64,000 bases of DNA from Cladophialophora immunda. Taxonomy: Eukaryota > Ascomycota > Eurotiomycetes > Chaetothyriales > Herpotrichiellaceae. Below the pieces are notes generated by a model that was not told the DNA's origin, did not search any database, and was given only the letters and a program-made list of their open reading frames with translations. The DNA is taken from positions 5,794,855 to 5,858,854 of the forward strand of contig NW_015622544.1 of NCBI RefSeq assembly GCF_000835495.1. Reading direction: 5' to 3'. Positions 23,409-33,561 of this stretch are shown piece by piece. A program made the position numbers and the translations under genes. Position 1 is the first letter of the stretch, and every line of letters starts with the position of its first letter.

Positions 23409-24943
23409 GACGGTAACGGTGAGGTGCAGCAAGCGTGAGCGTCTGGCAAGACAGAGCAAGGCAAGTGTAAATGTGTGGCGTCAGTCTCCAAGCAAGAGCA
23501 CGGTGCTGTGTGTTGATGTTGTTTTGAGGTTGAGAACGAGGTGAGTTGGAGGAAGCGGAAAAGTGAGGTAAGAGAAATGAGGTCTTTATAGCTTTTCCTT
23601 CTACACAAGCACCCTGAGGTCAAACAGCAATGTTTCCCACCAGCCATTTTCATTGACTTATCCTGTGAGCGTAGCAGAAGATGGATCTCGACACAAACAC
23701 CAATGGTTTGCATGCATGCCAATTGCTCGGCTGTTGTTGATAGACAAGCTCTTTCTATTGAACACCACGCAGCTTGTCGTACTAGAACAGCCTCCTTCCA
23801 GAATGCTACCGAGCGGAGTTGCAACTGAGACATTCCAGAAAACAGTCAGCCGGTTCCTCAATATGGATCTTCGGCGGTGCGTGCTCTCCAAGGGCAAGCG
23901 AAGCAGGAGTTGGCATGAGCCGTGAGTGCCCCCTTGCATGCCGTTTGCCTGTGATGCCACACCCAGCCCACCGCTTATCTGGTTCTCCTGCAGACATGGG
24001 GTTGGAGCGTGCTGGACGAGCGCCAGCTGCTCGGAAATTTTGTGAAGGTGCCAGAAATAGCCTCCCGAGTTACACAGAACCAGCAGAGCGTGACGGAGAG
24101 AGGACCATGAGTACCAATACCAAGGCTCGAATTCTGGACCCGACTGCAGCAGAGTCCCTGATCGGATCGGAAGGTTGCATCGTTCAACAAGAGGATTCCG
24201 TATGGAAGGGTATACCGATCTTCGCAGCGCAGGATCAATGACGATGTTTTGGGTCGATCAAGGATTGCTGGGGCTGGGTTCGGAGTGCACTTGAGGTGAG
24301 GCTTCTTTGTGCACCAATTCTGTGGCTGCTGCGAGGCAACGACAGGACACAAACCGCAGCACAGATACACATGGTGCTTGACAGCTCCCTCTTCGCTATG
24401 TGACATCTCCCAGCAAATGCTCAGGTTTGCGCAGAGATTCGGATCACCGACTCCAGCAATGCGGTAGGGAGACACAGCCATCCTGGACTCTCATCCATTG
24501 AATGGGTCGATCAACCCAGCCTCCGACGAGAGCAGGACGAAGCTAGAAAGTTCAGCGCATAGCAGGCCTGGTCATGTAGCACTCTTCATCTTCCGCCCGC
24601 TTGTGCCACGTCGCGAGAACCATCGCTTCCATCACACTGCATGAGGGATAGCCACAAAGAAAACCACTCACAATTGAACGGTGAAGGAAACAGGGTAGAA
24701 TTTTCACGTTATGCCATTTGATTGCTCGCAAGCCCACTATCCGTAGACTTTCCATGTCCCATTGTAGCATTGTTGCACCAGGGGTAAAACCCCAGCCATG
24801 CCAATTGTGCTTTTCTCGTGTTCGCTGCAGAATTTTCTCCTGCCTCTGTGAATTCTGTTCAAGCGTCATTCCACCACCACCACCACCACCACCACCACCA
24901 CCACCAGCGGCAGACATCTCACCACCATGACAGCCAGAACCGC
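23409..24943. other. intergenic with (CCA)n microsatellite
   Basis: Contains the promoter of the AA1-like gene and the 3' flank of RPS18. A 168-codon minus-strand frame at 23975-24481 is Cys-rich but has no signal peptide or known motif, so it is not called. The trinucleotide run at 24871-24906 is the only repeat. Confidence 0.45.
24871..24906. repeat. (CCA)12 microsatellite
   Basis: Twelve uninterrupted CCA units, just past the RPS18 stop codon (24944) on the minus strand, so the RPS18 transcript would read it as UGG repeats if its 3' UTR extends that far. Confidence 0.9.
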
Positions 24944-25650
24944 TTAACCCTTCTTCTTGCTGACACCAACGGTTCGTCCTCTTCGGCCAGTGGTCTTGGA
25001 GTGCTGACCTCTGACACGCAGGCCCCAGTAGTGACGGAGACCACGGTGTGCTCGGATCTTCTTGAGACGTTCCAAATCCTCGCGCAACTTGCTCTCCATG
25101 CTGTTTGCCAATACCTGCGAGTCCTTGCCGTCCACAATGTCGCGCTGTCTGTTCAGGAACCACGATGGGATCTTGTATTGCGTAGGGTTTTGGATGATGG
25201 TGACAATCCGCTCGAGTTCTTCGGAGGTGATCTCACCGGCACTGTGGTGTATGAATTAGTTCCCGCTCTTCTCGAAACTTGAGATTTCCCATGACGTGTT
25301 CGTACCGCTTGTTCAAGTCGACATCGGCCTTCTTGCAGACAAGGTTGGAGTAGCGTCGGCCGACACCCTTGATTCGGGTCAAGGCGTACATGATTTTCTG
25401 CTTGCCATCGACGTTGGTGTTGAGGAGACGGAGGATGAACTGGACTGCGGCAATTGTGAGGATGCATTGTCTCGAGTGGATATGAGGATATACATACAGT
25501 TCGACTTCTCCCCGCTGACGAGAGCTGCCTCAAATGTTAGCAAATATCGATTTCAATCTGTCGCAATGTGCCAGTTCTTGGAGCAAGGCGCATGTATGTC
25601 CAATATGCTGTGAGATCGTGACACTGCGAAACCGGTATGGACTTACACAT
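24944..25650 (-). CDS. rps18: 40S ribosomal protein S18 (uS13)
   Basis: Component of the small cytosolic ribosomal subunit head, contacting tRNA and the large subunit. Four coding exons: 25650-25647, 25524-25498, 25444-25306 and 25241-24944, giving 155 residues, the normal length. The first coding exon is only four bases (ATGT), as commonly seen in ribosomal protein genes. The protein reads [18 protein letters not shown], then [24 protein letters not shown] with the S13 RNA-binding signature [24 protein letters not shown], and the conserved C-terminus [23 protein letters not shown] ending SKKKG. Every splice junction restores the conserved sequence. It is divergent from carboxypeptidase Y, with about 500 bases between start codons. 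Confidence 0.97.
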
Positions 25651-26156
25651 GATGGGCGAATCTCTCCTTGTCGGTTGCGTGGACGGTTGGCGATGGACAA
25701 TCTTCGAGAACTGCCAAAAATTCAATGAAAACCGACAGTGCGCCGCGCCAAGAGACTACTTAGTCAGCGAATTGCCATTTGTTGAAGAGTCTTGGACGAT
25801 AAGAGTCACGTGCCGACTACCTGGCGAGGTGGCTCACCCGGAATGTTGGATTGGATGAAACAGGGTCTGGTGGTGGTTGTCCAGCAACGAAGCAGGCTGC
25901 TTCATTACGAGTCGCAGTCCCCGTCTCCGACATCCCATATCCATCTTCTCTTCTTGTCTTACTCCTCTATCTTGCGTTCTCCATCCCGTTGTCTCTTCTG
26001 TTTATCCCTTTTGCCCGATCTGGTGACTCTTTGAAGCTCACTGGACTGCTTATCTCTGCTGGGACAAACTCCCAGTTTGACAACGATATCGATTATCGCC
26101 ACTGCCTTCGCTGGCTCAGTTGACGAACCTGATCGATTCCGTTCATCTCCTCTGCC
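25651..26156. promoter_or_regulatory. bidirectional promoter, RPS18 / carboxypeptidase Y
   Basis: A 506-base space between divergent starts. It contains GATAAG at 25798-25803 followed by CACGTG at 25807-25812, and pyrimidine-rich runs in the 200 bases before the carboxypeptidase ATG. GATA and E-box-like sites are candidate binding sites for nitrogen (AreA-type) and bHLH regulators; this is by motif only. Confidence 0.4.
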
Positions 26157-27797
26157 ATGAGAGCCCTTTCTCCCCTCTTGCTGGCTGGGGCAGCTTCTGC
26201 TGCTATCGCTCCTCAGCAGCAGCCACTCCAACTCCCCAAGTCCTTCCCTGCCGAAGCCAAGAACATCCTTGATAACCAACTCCACCATCTCAAGGATGCT
26301 CTTCGTGGTCTTACCGAGGAAGCTGCAAATATCTGGGACGAGGTCGCAGCCCTCTATCCCGAAGACATGAGCCGCGCTAGCTTCTTCTCTATGCCCAAGA
26401 AACATACCCGCCGACCGGATCATGAATGGGACCACATTGTCCGTGGCGCTGATGTCCAAAGTGTGTGGGTCGCAAACGCCGATGGAGAACAAGAGCGTTA
26501 TCTCGATGGCAAGCTTGACACATATGATCTGCGAGTGAAGAAGGTCGACCCTAGCTCATTGGGCGTCGATCCCAACGTCAAACAATATTCGGGGTATTTG
26601 GATGACAATGAAAACGACAAGCACCTGTTTTACTGGTTCTTCGAATCAAGAAATGACCCAGAGAATGATCCAGTTGTCTTGTGGCTCAACGGCGGCCCAG
26701 GCTGCTCTTCTTTGACCGGTCTGTTCCTCGAGCTCGGACCCTCGCGCATCAACGAGAAGCTTCAGGTGGTTCCGAACCCGTACTCTTGGAATGACAACGC
26801 CAGCGTCATCTTTTTGGACCAACCCGTCAATGTCGGCTATTCTTACTCCAGCTCCAGCGTTTCCAACACGGTGGCTGCTGGCAAGGATGTGTATGCGTTG
26901 CTGACTCTCTTCTTTGAGCAATTCCCCGAGTACGCCAAACAGGACTTCCACATTGCTGGGGAGTCGTATGCGGGGCACTACATTCCTGTCTTCGCATCAG
27001 AAATCCTGTCACACAAGAAAACCAACATCAAGCTGACGTCTGTCTTGATTGGCAATGGTTTGACCGATGGATACACCCAGTACGAATACTACCGGCCAAT
27101 GGCCTGCGGTGACGGAGGGTGGCCCGCCGTGCTCGACCCACAGTCTTGCCAGGCCATGGACAACGCCCTGCCTCGCTGCCAATCGCTGATTCAGAACTGC
27201 TATGATAGCGAGAGCGTGTGGTCGTGTGTGCCTGCCAGTATCTACTGCAACAACGCATTGCTCGCGCCTTATCAACGAACGGGGCAAAATGTCTACGATG
27301 TGCGCGGCAAGTGCAAGGACAGCAGCAACCTGTGCTATCCCGAGCTCGGCTGGATCAGCAAATGGCTCAATGATCGATCGGTGATGAAGGCACTTGGTGT
27401 GGAGGTGGATGGGTATGACTCGTGCAACTTTGACATCAACCGCAACTTCTTGTTCCAGGGCGACTGGATGCAGCCTTTCCACCGCCTGGTACCGGGCCTC
27501 ATTGAGAAAATGCCGGTACTGATCTATGCGGGGGATGCCGACTTCATTTGCAACTGGCTGGGCAACAAGGCGTGGGCGGAAGCGCTTGAGTATCCCGACC
27601 ACAAGAAGTTTGCGGCGGCCGACATGAAGGATCTTCGGCTGGATGCCAGCAAGGACGGGCGCAAGATTGGAGAAGTCAAGTCGCATGGCAACTTTACCTT
27701 TATGCGGATCCATGCGGGCGGTCATATGGTGCCTTTGGATCAACCGGAGGCTAGCCTGGAGTTTTTCAACCGCTGGCTGGCGAAGGAATGGTTCTAG
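26157..27797 (+). CDS. cpyA: vacuolar carboxypeptidase Y (serine peptidase S10)
   Basis: Vacuolar serine carboxypeptidase of 546 residues, single exon. Residues 1-16 are a signal peptide; residues ~17-125 are the propeptide removed on activation. The mature enzyme has [15 protein letters not shown] (oxyanion hole), GESYAGHY with nucleophile Ser270, [11 protein letters not shown] with Asp460, and [11 protein letters not shown] with His523, completing the catalytic triad. Several paired cysteines and N-glycosylation sites (NDNAS, GNFTF) fit a secretory-route glycoprotein. It trims C-terminal residues from peptides in the vacuole. The symbol follows the Aspergillus name for the orthologue. It shares its upstream region with RPS18. 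No anomaly seen. Confidence 0.96.
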   Translation: MRALSPLLLAGAASAAIAPQQQPLQLPKSFPAEAKNILDNQLHHLKDALRGLTEEAANIWDEVAALYPEDMSRASFFSMPKKHTRRPDHEWDHIVRGADVQSVWVANADGEQERYLDGKLDTYDLRVKKVDPSSLGVDPNVKQYSGYLDDNENDKHLFYWFFESRNDPENDPVVLWLNGGPGCSSLTGLFLELGPSRINEKLQVVPNPYSWNDNASVIFLDQPVNVGYSYSSSSVSNTVAAGKDVYALLTLFFEQFPEYAKQDFHIAGESYAGHYIPVFASEILSHKKTNIKLTSVLIGNGLTDGYTQYEYYRPMACGDGGWPAVLDPQSCQAMDNALPRCQSLIQNCYDSESVWSCVPASIYCNNALLAPYQRTGQNVYDVRGKCKDSSNLCYPELGWISKWLNDRSVMKALGVEVDGYDSCNFDINRNFLFQGDWMQPFHRLVPGLIEKMPVLIYAGDADFICNWLGNKAWAEALEYPDHKKFAAADMKDLRLDASKDGRKIGEVKSHGNFTFMRIHAGGHMVPLDQPEASLEFFNRWLAKEWF

Positions 27798-29825
27798 ACA
27801 CGTCGTGGCACGGAGTGACGAGGGCAAGGACGCAATGATTCGTCTCTTGGAGGTGGAGGTCTTGGGTATATGGCTGGATGGGTGTTACACAGGCCAGGCA
27901 GGCCGCTTGGAGGGCATGTGCTCAAGAGGGGTGGATTGCCGTCTGTCGGCATGGTCCGGGGCGGTTATGTACAGGTCGCTGTGGGCATGGATCCAATAGG
28001 TTTTGGAGGTGACATGTACGGAGTCCATCACCATCATCATCGTCGCCATCAATCCCTCGTACTTCTGAGGGGATATTCCCAACTCGTAATCTCGTTGTCT
28101 ACGCGCCTTGAATTCTCAATAGTCTCATGCACGTCATGCGATGTCTTTCTGCGACTAGCAGTGTACTAGTAGTAGGCATGCATGAGGCACGCACTGTCTG
28201 TCACGTTGCGGAGCGGTTAGAGGAGTGTGGTGGCTGGCTCTCTCTTTCTCTCGCTCCAGTCTATTCTTAGATGAAGCTCCCACTGATTGGATCCTGATCT
28301 CAACTGCGGCAGCCAGTCACACTCGTGGTGTTGGTCTCCCAGCTGCTTAACCGCCCACATGCCTCAACCTCATGGGCTGTCATCTCGTCGTCTAAGCGCC
28401 CGGCTTGTTCCCCTCCATGTGCCTCTTGCATGTCCTGCATCTTCCTCTCCCCTCTCCTCCCTCTCACTGGCTTCTCGCTGGCCAACCCGACGAATGCCCT
28501 CCTCTGGCTGAATATCCGATTTTACACTATTGCCTGCAGCTTCGGGATGGCCCTCTCTTCCACCTGGCCGCGACCCATTGACCATGATGCCGGCGTATCT
28601 AAATATTGCCATCCCCTTCCCGCTGTTGCATCTTGCTTTCCCTTTCTTTCCCTTCAAGCAAGCAAGTCTTGTCAACTCTGGTCGTGCGGTTTGAAAAGCT
28701 ATTCTTGAATTCTGTTCTTTTTTTTTCTTAGTCTAATTCATCCTTCTGCAAAGAGATAGTGTCTGGTACACTGTTGACTCGATCACGTCAATTGTTAATC
28801 GCCCATATCAACGCGCCTTGGTCCTCCAGCAACCCGTGTGGCATCTACGAGCTGTGCTCATTCTTGCTGCATTTTCCTCAAGGCACAACACCGATCTTTG
28901 CAGACGCTTCCACAAGCAGAAAACCAAAAAAGACAATCTTCATCAATCACTTTGCTAGGAAACCATCGTCGTTGCCGGTCAACGATCATTCTTTCCGACC
29001 AAGACATCTAATAGCTTCATCAGCCAACTTCATACCGCCGGCCTGACTTGCTGTGCCACTCCAACAACTTAATCTTTGTCAAGCATCCGTTATCGTTGTT
29101 GTCGATACCGTCGCTTTTCCTCTTCAGTCGATTCAGACCAAGCAGCAATCCAAAAGACCTCTCCTACTACTACCTCGTCCTTGGGTAGTCGAGTCTTTTC
29201 CTTCACCAAGCCCAACCGGAAGCCGCATTCACCACGGCTCCAGACTGTTCGGCGCCTTCATTGCTTCAGCATCAAGCATCAGTACCCCTCAATCAACGCT
29301 CTACGTTGTGTCGTCGCGATTGCCGGTCAATCCCCCTGACGCCGATCCACACGCACCTTTCTGAATCCTTCCGAGATATCAAGCAACCAACATCAACCTT
29401 GACCTATCTGTCGAGGAAGCTCTGCCCGGTTTAGAACAAGCCTTCTAGACGGCAATCGCCACTACATATACACCCTGTGGACGTTGATCCGAGTACTGCA
29501 GTGTACTTGATCTGCCAATAATCGACCATAATATCTGTTCAGCATTTTACCATATCCAACCGAGCATCATTAGCGCTTTTAATTCGGACGACTATTCATT
29601 GTTCAACACATATCACAGCTCTACAGCAGTCTAACGATACACCTGACGCATTGTAACGAAACCAAAAGTCTCGACGACACGCCTTTTCTTGAGTGAATGT
29701 ATCGTCCCCTTTTTTCATGTGTTGTAGCCATTACCATTCCACCAAGCTGACCCAGTGACCAGACAGCGGTTAATCCATCCGAACCCAATCTACCTACAAA
29801 AGAAAAGAAAAAAAAAAGACACAAT
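27798..29825. other. 2 kb region upstream of EsdC-like gene; likely long leader
   Basis: Between two plus-strand genes. From about 28,700 on, it is pyrimidine-rich and carries many short ATG-started frames (for example at 28759 and 29826 upstream positions), like the long 5' leaders of fungal developmental regulators. No protein gene recognised. Leader extent is inference. Confidence 0.35.
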
Positions 29826-30731
29826 ATGTCTTCACCTACAGTCCAACTCTCCTTCACCCTCCGTACCTCGCCCAATGTCCGCACTGTGCACTTGCTCGGC
29901 TCATGGGACAACTACAAATCCCAGCTCCCTCTGTCTCTGGTCAAAGATCCTGCCGCCAAACCAGGTTCCTGGAAAGGCACGTTCCGCTTCCAAGGATCGA
30001 ACGCCCTGAAGTTGGGCTCCCGCTACTGGTACTACTACATCGTCGATGGCTACCACGTCTCTCACGACCCGGCCAAGGAATTTGTGACGGAGAAGACCAC
30101 AGGCCGCAAGCTCAATATCATCGACGTTCCGGGCGGAGACAAGTCTAGCGCTAAACCAGCCCGCCCGAGTGTCAACACCGAAGTGCCAACGTCGCGCCAC
30201 AGCAGGGAGATCCCTCAAGGTCGTGCCCTGAGCCCTGGGAAAATCCAACATCCGAAACCCAGCAAGCCTTACGCGTCCCGTCACTTGCGTGAGGCCGACT
30301 ACGAGGTTTCTCCCGTGGACGACCTTGACGAGCGCTTCGCAGGCTATCACATTGCCGACTCGTCTGCCTCGCCCTCGGAATTGTCAGACAGCAGCTCCTC
30401 CTCCGGGACTGCTTTCTCGCGCTCTTCTCCCTCCAGCATGTCCAGTGTAAGCGACCATAGCTGCCGGTGTGAACGCTACGGGGTTACACGGTCCGGCCAA
30501 CGGGTCAAGATCGATTGTGGCGGTAAGCGCTGTGGCGGATGGAGCTCGAGTTCCTCCGAATGCGATTCGAACGACAGTTCCGAAGAGTCCAGCGAAGATG
30601 AGCGGGAGCGTCGTGCGAGGATGCGCAAGGAGGGGGAGAAGAGAAGTGTACCGGCAGCGACGACGAGGACAAAGACCAGTGGCGGGGATGACAGGAGGAA
30701 GACTGTTGTTGTGGAGAAGAGACGGAGATAG
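29826..30731 (+). CDS. EsdC-like protein with AMPK1-type glycogen-binding domain
   Basis: Protein of 301 residues, single exon. Residues ~4-100 form a CBM48/AMPK-beta-type carbohydrate-binding domain: VQLSFTLRTSP, VHLLGSWDNYKSQLPL, GSWKGTFRF, then SRYWYYYIVDGYHVSHDPAKE, with the aromatic residues expected for glycogen binding. The rest is disordered: a Ser-run region (SELSDSSSSSG), a small Cys cluster (CRCERYG, DCGGKRCGG) and a basic Arg/Lys-rich C-terminus ending EKRRR that could be a nuclear localisation signal. Aspergillus EsdC (early sexual development) has the same N-terminal domain and similar size, so I infer orthology. Binding partner and role in this organism are unknown. It lies behind an unusually long apparent leader. 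Confidence 0.8.
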   Translation: MSSPTVQLSFTLRTSPNVRTVHLLGSWDNYKSQLPLSLVKDPAAKPGSWKGTFRFQGSNALKLGSRYWYYYIVDGYHVSHDPAKEFVTEKTTGRKLNIIDVPGGDKSSAKPARPSVNTEVPTSRHSREIPQGRALSPGKIQHPKPSKPYASRHLREADYEVSPVDDLDERFAGYHIADSSASPSELSDSSSSSGTAFSRSSPSSMSSVSDHSCRCERYGVTRSGQRVKIDCGGKRCGGWSSSSSECDSNDSSEESSEDERERRARMRKEGEKRSVPAATTRTKTSGGDDRRKTVVVEKRRR

Positions 30732-32085
30732 ATGAGTCGGAAGAGGTGTCGAGGTGACGGTTCAGTGAGGTTGGTGAGTGCATTATGTTGTGGGAGAGGA
30801 GACCTTCCTACTTCCGTGCCAATCCAAAGTCAAACGACAAGACCACACGTCGGCCTAGAGTCCACCAAATCAGACCAAGGCGATTCCATTAACCAGCAGC
30901 GGAATCACAACACAAATGTCCGATGCAAGAGTCAATCCACCCAGCCCTAGGCTGTGCGATGGCTCGGACCTGCGTCAAAAATCGCGGAAAGGGTTGGCAA
31001 GATGGGCTGCGATGCAAAGGGGGGAGAATACATGCCTAAGGAACAGGCGAAGAATAGGGGTAAGATCGAGGACGTGAGGCACGCCGTGACACCCTTGTGG
31101 GACCCTCCAAGGATCCCTAAAGTCAAGCAACAAGGCACACGAGAGCGACCTCGGGGACCAGAAATAGACGGCGGAAACATGAACACGGGCAAAACTTGGC
31201 AACGATGTCCATGGGATGGTCGGGGACTGGGGTATTACCACTTGCTATGCACATAGAAACCCTCCTCTTGTCCCCCAGGACATCGACTAGCAATCAGTTC
31301 GGGGAGGAAGAGAGGGGGCTTTGACAAGCAACCCGACGAACCGACGTTCTATGCCTGCATCATCCCATGAATGATCAACGTGCTCTTGATTGTGTAATTC
31401 CCTCGTTCGGCGTGTGACGTGATGGCTAGCCGTGTCGAGACCACCTTCGTCCGCAAGTTTGTGTATACAGTAACGAAGTTGCTGGCCACGCCTCCCGCCG
31501 GGGGGGGGGGGGGAGGGTCTCTTAGAGAGGGGTTATTCTGCGTTTGCTTCTGGAGCCATACACTGCATTTCCCCAAATGCTTCGTGCGGCAGCCCAGCTG
31601 AGTGAGACGCAGCTGGTCTCGAGGCACAGATGTGGGCTCATCCCAGAAGAGAGCCCAGGAAGAAAAGCAGCCAGGCCCAAGAAACCCGGAGCAAAGGCTT
31701 GCAGTGAAACTGAGCTGGAGAATGTTGTCCCCGAAAACAAGTCTTACACTTGCAGACGAAGACCTCGTACACCTGTTCTCCTCTGCCAAAGCTAATCTGA
31801 CGATAGGGAGCCCGACGCTGACAATTCCGTGTTGCCTCCTTGACGATTCGTGTCAGCCGCGGGGACCAGGCTCTAGAGCCCGAAACTCAGCCTTGCGTCT
31901 CCGGGAGGCGTTCGCCTGACGACAAATGCTTCGGTGTTTACCAATCTTGCCTGGCAGATCAAGGCATATATGTTTCTCGGGATCGCTGGTGACTCGAACA
32001 TGGGCACACACGTTATGCTGAGTCGATTGCCACCGACACTCCCGCCGCCCTCAATCTACTTCAGGAACTCGAATGAACGTGTGCA
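30732..32085. other. intergenic with G14 homopolymer
   Basis: About 1.35 kb between two plus-strand genes. Open frames here are not protein-like. The guanine run at 31500-31513 is the only feature. Confidence 0.45.
31500..31513 (+). repeat. G14 homopolymer tract
   Basis: Fourteen consecutive G, followed by A and GGG and preceded by a C-rich stretch (CGCCTCCCGCC). It could form a G-quadruplex or a G/C hairpin. The exact length is uncertain because homopolymers are error-prone in sequencing. Confidence 0.8.
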
Positions 32086-33027
32086 ATGGAGCCAACGGTC
32101 CACACGCTATTTGAGCCTGTGACAGGCACCTGGCAATACATTGTCGCGGACGAAGCGACAAAGGACGCCGTCATCATCGACTCTGTTCTCGACTATGATA
32201 AAGAGACAGGCAAGGTGTCGACGCGGTCGGCCGACCAGATTCTCGACCTGGTGGCCACGCAGGGATACACGGTCTCCAAGATCCTCGAGACTCACGCCCA
32301 CGCCGACCACCTCACCGCCTCTCGGTATCTCCAGAGCGTTCTTGCGGAGAGGCAGCAAAAGACCATTCGTCCCCAGGTGTGCATCGGCCAGCGCATCCGA
32401 CAGGTTCAGGACACCATGTCCAAGATATACGGCGTGCCTCAATCGGAGCTGGCCGATGCGTTTGACCACACCTTCTCCGACAATGAGACCTTCCAGATCG
32501 GGTCCATCGAGGCCCGTGTGATGCACCTCCCCGGCCACACGCCCGACCACCTGGGCTACGTCGTCGGATCCAACGTCTTCACGGGGGACTCCATCTTCAA
32601 CCCGGACATCGGTTCGGCGCGCTGCGACTTCCCCGGAGGGTCCGCCACCGACCTCTACCGGTCGATGCAGACGCTGCTGTCCCTCCCGGGCCATTTCAAG
32701 CTGTACACAGGCCACGACTATCCGCCCGACAGCCGCGACGTCCCTGTCGGGCAGAACGCGGCCGGGAGCAAGGCCGTGCCGTTCACGAGCGTGGCAACCC
32801 AGGCCCGGGAGAACAGGCACGTCAAGCTGGGCACGCGGATGGACGACTTTGTCTCGTGGAGGGCCGAGAGGGACGCCGGCCTCGCGCCCCCGAAACTACT
32901 CGCTCAGGCCATGCAGGCCAACGTCCGCGGCGGGCGCCTGCCCGCCGAGACCTCGGACGGCTTCAAGCTGACAGAGGTCCCAGACGGGGTGGTCAGAGTG
33001 GGTCAGACCGCACGACTGATGCTGTAG
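32086..33027 (+). CDS. metallo-beta-lactamase-fold hydrolase, ETHE1/persulfide-dioxygenase-like
   Basis: Single-exon protein of 313 residues with the ETHE1/Blh-type MBL fold. Metal ligands: THAHADH (His70, His72, Asp74, His75), PGHTPDH (His151), TGDSIF (Asp168) and YTGHDYPP (His210). FVSWRAERDAGLAPPKLLAQAMQANVRGG is split over the C-terminus, where the family keeps a run ending in LP. ETHE1-like enzymes bind one iron and oxidise glutathione persulfide to sulfite; bacterial fusions and fungal relatives also act in sulfide detoxification. An unusual GHDY rather than GHG at the last ligand is common in this subgroup. No mitochondrial presequence is evident at this start. Substrate remains inference. 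Confidence 0.85.
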   Translation: MEPTVHTLFEPVTGTWQYIVADEATKDAVIIDSVLDYDKETGKVSTRSADQILDLVATQGYTVSKILETHAHADHLTASRYLQSVLAERQQKTIRPQVCIGQRIRQVQDTMSKIYGVPQSELADAFDHTFSDNETFQIGSIEARVMHLPGHTPDHLGYVVGSNVFTGDSIFNPDIGSARCDFPGGSATDLYRSMQTLLSLPGHFKLYTGHDYPPDSRDVPVGQNAAGSKAVPFTSVATQARENRHVKLGTRMDDFVSWRAERDAGLAPPKLLAQAMQANVRGGRLPAETSDGFKLTEVPDGVVRVGQTARLML

Positions 33028-33561
33028 AAAAACAGAGGAAAAGGAGGATGAATCCTGGCTTGCGTTAATCTAGTGTTCCACGTGGTTAATGAAGGGGTGG
33101 GAGATTTTGGTGCCTCTCTTTGGAGGAACGTGACCTGCTATTATTCGAGATTGGAGGACCATCGCTTGAAAAGCTCTTTTTAGGATAAGCTGGCGCTGGT
33201 GTACTGGTAATGCTTCGGCGGCGAGTGCGAGGGTTTCGCAACACCCACGTCCATGGATGCTTGGTTCATCACTGTTTATAGTGCAGCAGCAAAAGTAATT
33301 ACTCGGGATTCGTTCTCCTCACAGACACAACAGGGTCCTGGGACATCGTATTATCAGGTAGCGCTTCAGATTATTATACCCTAGCTGGGTTTTCCACTCG
33401 CTCAACTCTCACAGGAAGGAAAGTGTTCCAAAAATCAAGAGTCTAAAACGCCGGCAGCATGCACATCTTATCAAGTATCTATATACAAGGGGGAGTTTGG
33501 GCCGTCCAGACTCTCACACACACACTCTCTCTCTCCGACCTACCCGTCCAACACGACAACC
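33028..33561. other. convergent intergenic region
   Basis: Space between the 3' ends of the MBL hydrolase and FAD oxidase genes. A CA then CT dinucleotide run lies at about 33511-33535, close to the oxidase stop. No tRNA-like fold could be confirmed. Confidence 0.45.

Noticed and set aside
23975..24481. Cys-rich 168-codon minus-strand frame
   Set aside because: No signal peptide, no repeat and no known Cys spacing; no splice partner found.
24552..25163. 203-codon minus-strand frame with a polyglycine run beside RPS18
   Set aside because: The glycine run is the (CCA)12 microsatellite read on the other strand, and the rest overlaps the RPS18 last exon in another frame.
33190..33260. tRNA-like segment (GAGGGTTTCGCAACACCC)
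   Set aside because: The putative T arm does not pair properly and no acceptor stem or anticodon arm could be built.
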